Below, one piece after another: positions 5,229 through 6,246 of a stretch of DNA of 6,246 bases (positions are counted from its first letter, which is position 1; the number at the start of each line of letters is the position of its first letter). The notes under the pieces are model-generated. The model was given only the letters and a program-made list of their open reading frames with translations. It was not told the origin of the DNA and ran no database searches. Source of the DNA: Pseudomonadota bacterium (GTDB taxonomy: Bacteria > Pseudomonadota > Gammaproteobacteria > Xanthomonadales > Xanthomonadaceae); NCBI GenBank assembly GCA_019348095.1, contig JAHWKC010000139.1, positions 1 to 6,246 of the forward strand. Direction: 5' to 3'. The translations under genes and the position numbers were made by a program.

Positions 5229-6029
5229 CTAGGCGAATCGCGACTTGGGCAACCCGAGCCACTCCAGCGCGGTGCCATGGTAGAGCCGGGCCTGGTCGGC
5301 TTCGCCCAGGCCCAGCGATGCGATTCCCGCGCCCGGCGTCTGTTCGCCCAGCGGGAACGGATAGTCGGTGCCCAGCATTACCCGCGACACGCCGCAGGTG
5401 TCGAGCAGGTACCGGAGCGCGCGGTCATCGGCGACCCACGAGTCGAAATACATGCGCGCCAGGTACTCGCGCGGGTTGCGTGGATTGTCGGTGGCGACCA
5501 GGTCTGGGCGCATGTTGAAGCCGTGTTCGATGCGGCCGATCGTGTAGGGAAAACTACCACCGCCATGCGCCATGCAGATCTTCAGCTTGGGCAGGCGCTC
5601 CAGCACCCCCCCGAACACCAGGCTGCAGGCCGCGCGCGATTGCTCGGCCGGCATGCCGACCAGCCACGGCAGCCAGTACTTGGGCATCGAGGCGGTGCCC
5701 ATCATGTCCCAGGGATGCACCAGGATGGCCGCGCCGAGTTCGCTGGCGGCCTGGAAGAACTCGAACAGCTCCGGCGCGTCCAGGTTCCAGTCGTTGACAT
5801 GGCTGCCGATCTGCACGCCCTGCAGCCCGAGCTGGTCCATGCAGCGTTCCAGTTCCTGCACCGCCAGGCGCGGCGACTGCAGCGGCACGGTGCCGATGCC
5901 GGCGTAGTGCCGCGGATGGGCGTTGCAGGCATCGGCCATGTGGTCGTTGAGCGCCTGGTGCAGCTCCAGCGCGTGATGCGGTTTCGCCCAGTAGCTGAAC
6001 ATCACCGGCACGGTGCTCAACACCATGAC
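5229..6029 (-). CDS. acmsd: 2-amino-3-carboxymuconate-6-semialdehyde decarboxylase, N-terminus missing
   Basis: ACMSD is a zinc amidohydrolase-superfamily decarboxylase that turns 2-amino-3-carboxymuconate semialdehyde into 2-aminomuconate semialdehyde, steering the pathway away from quinolinate. From VMVLSTVPVMFSYWAKP onward the protein follows the family. It has GVQIGSHVNDWNLD, VHPWDMMG (metal histidine), KYWLPWLVGMPAE, CMAHGGGSFPYTIGRIEHG (metal histidine and a substrate arginine) and MLGTDYPFPLGEQ (catalytic aspartate). Compared with the Pseudomonas enzyme as I recall it (H177, W191, H228, D294), the offset is about 70. Roughly 70-75 residues are therefore absent, including the HxH metal motif and R51. 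The frame continues from 6026 to a GTG at 6038, but that stretch belongs to the Rieske gene, so the predicted start is false. The stop is TAG (5231-5229). As shown the fragment would be inactive; the native gene is probably intact beyond the join. Confidence 0.93.
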   Translation of the reverse strand, partial: VMVLSTVPVMFSYWAKPHHALELHQALNDHMADACNAHPRHYAGIGTVPLQSPRLAVQELERCMDQLGLQGVQIGSHVNDWNLDAPELFEFFQAASELGAAILVHPWDMMGTASMPKYWLPWLVGMPAEQSRAACSLVFGGVLERLPKLKICMAHGGGSFPYTIGRIEHGFNMRPDLVATDNPRNPREYLARMYFDSWVADDRALRYLLDTCGVSRVMLGTDYPFPLGEQTPGAGIASLGLGEADQARLYHGTALEWLGLPKSRFA

Positions 6030-6246
6030 TCCGAGCACGGAACGCAGCTGCTACTACCTGTGGGCCTTCGCCCGCGACTGGTGCTTGGGCAGCCAGTCCA
6101 TCACCACCCGCCTGCGGGAGGGCGTCACGGGAGTCTTCTTCGAGGACGAGCAGATGCTGGAGGCGCAGCAGCGGGGCATCGACGCGAACCCCGGCTACGA
6201 CTTCTACAACCTGAACATCGACGCCAGCAGCATGTGGACGCGCCGC
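6025..6246 (+). CDS. VanA-type Rieske oxygenase, C-terminal domain fragment
   Basis: The frame is open to the window end and gives 74 residues from ATG 6025. MTPSTERSCYYLWAFARDW, followed by LREGVTGVFFEDEQMLEAQQ and YNLNIDASSMWTRR, matches the C-terminal part of vanillate O-demethylase-like Rieske oxygenases (TPET-x-Y-FWA, F-ED-x-LEAQQ, LNIDAG pattern). These enzymes hydroxylate or demethylate aromatic substrates with electrons from a reductase partner. The Rieske [2Fe-2S] domain and the iron-binding motif would lie upstream but are missing, because the preceding DNA is antisense ACMSD. ATG 6025 is probably an internal methionine, not a true start. The substrate cannot be inferred from this piece. 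No ribosome binding site is seen before it. Confidence 0.75.
   Translation, partial: MTPSTERSCYYLWAFARDWCLGSQSITTRLREGVTGVFFEDEQMLEAQQRGIDANPGYDFYNLNIDASSMWTRR

Noticed and set aside
6025..6027. ATG 6025 as true start of a small protein
   Set aside because: The residues that follow align with the interior of Rieske oxygenases, and no ribosome binding site precedes it, so it is probably an internal methionine.

Overview
The window looks like three pieces of DNA joined together. The central block (about 550 to 6026) is GC-rich gammaproteobacterial DNA, most like Xanthomonadaceae/Lysobacteraceae (Lysobacter or Luteimonas type). I base this on the protein families, the typical REP sequence (TGTAGGAGCGGCTTCAGCC...) and the 'HPREGGDPE' palindromic repeat. 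The taxonomy is inference from memory, not a search. All real genes in this block lie on the minus strand. In transcription order they are: ACMSD (aminocarboxymuconate-semialdehyde decarboxylase, N-terminus missing), kynU (kynureninase, complete), a small GIY-YIG nuclease (complete), kmo (kynurenine 3-monooxygenase, complete) and sbcB (exodeoxyribonuclease I, C-terminus missing).

The left flank (1 to about 545) carries, on the plus strand, the end of a type II glutamine synthetase (glnII). A well-spaced ribosome binding site and the first ~115 codons of a type I glutamine synthetase follow, which looks actinobacterial or similar. The right flank (about 6025 to 6246) carries on the plus strand the C-terminal part of a VanA-type Rieske oxygenase. 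Both flanks meet the central block inside genes: glnA runs head-on into the 3' end of sbcB, and ACMSD is cut where the Rieske frame begins. No transposase, integrase, att site or target duplication is visible at either join. A chimeric assembly is the simplest explanation; a real rearrangement would need read-level proof.

kmo, kynU and ACMSD form the core of tryptophan/kynurenine breakdown. KMO makes 3-hydroxykynurenine, KynU makes 3-hydroxyanthranilate, and after ring opening by 3-hydroxyanthranilate dioxygenase (not in the window) ACMSD diverts the product toward 2-aminomuconate. The operon is broken up by a ~470-bp unit between kynU and kmo. This unit holds a GIY-YIG nuclease gene between 41-bp inverted copies of the HPREGGDPE repeat. 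The left copy encodes the last 11 residues and the stop codon of the nuclease and also contains the apparent ATG of kmo, as an ATGA overlap. A 30-bp perfect inverted REP pair (REPIN) separates kmo from sbcB and supplies the kmo stop codon. A single variant REP lies between ACMSD and kynU. The nuclease-plus-repeat unit is the most interesting biological candidate here; the two joins are the most important caution.
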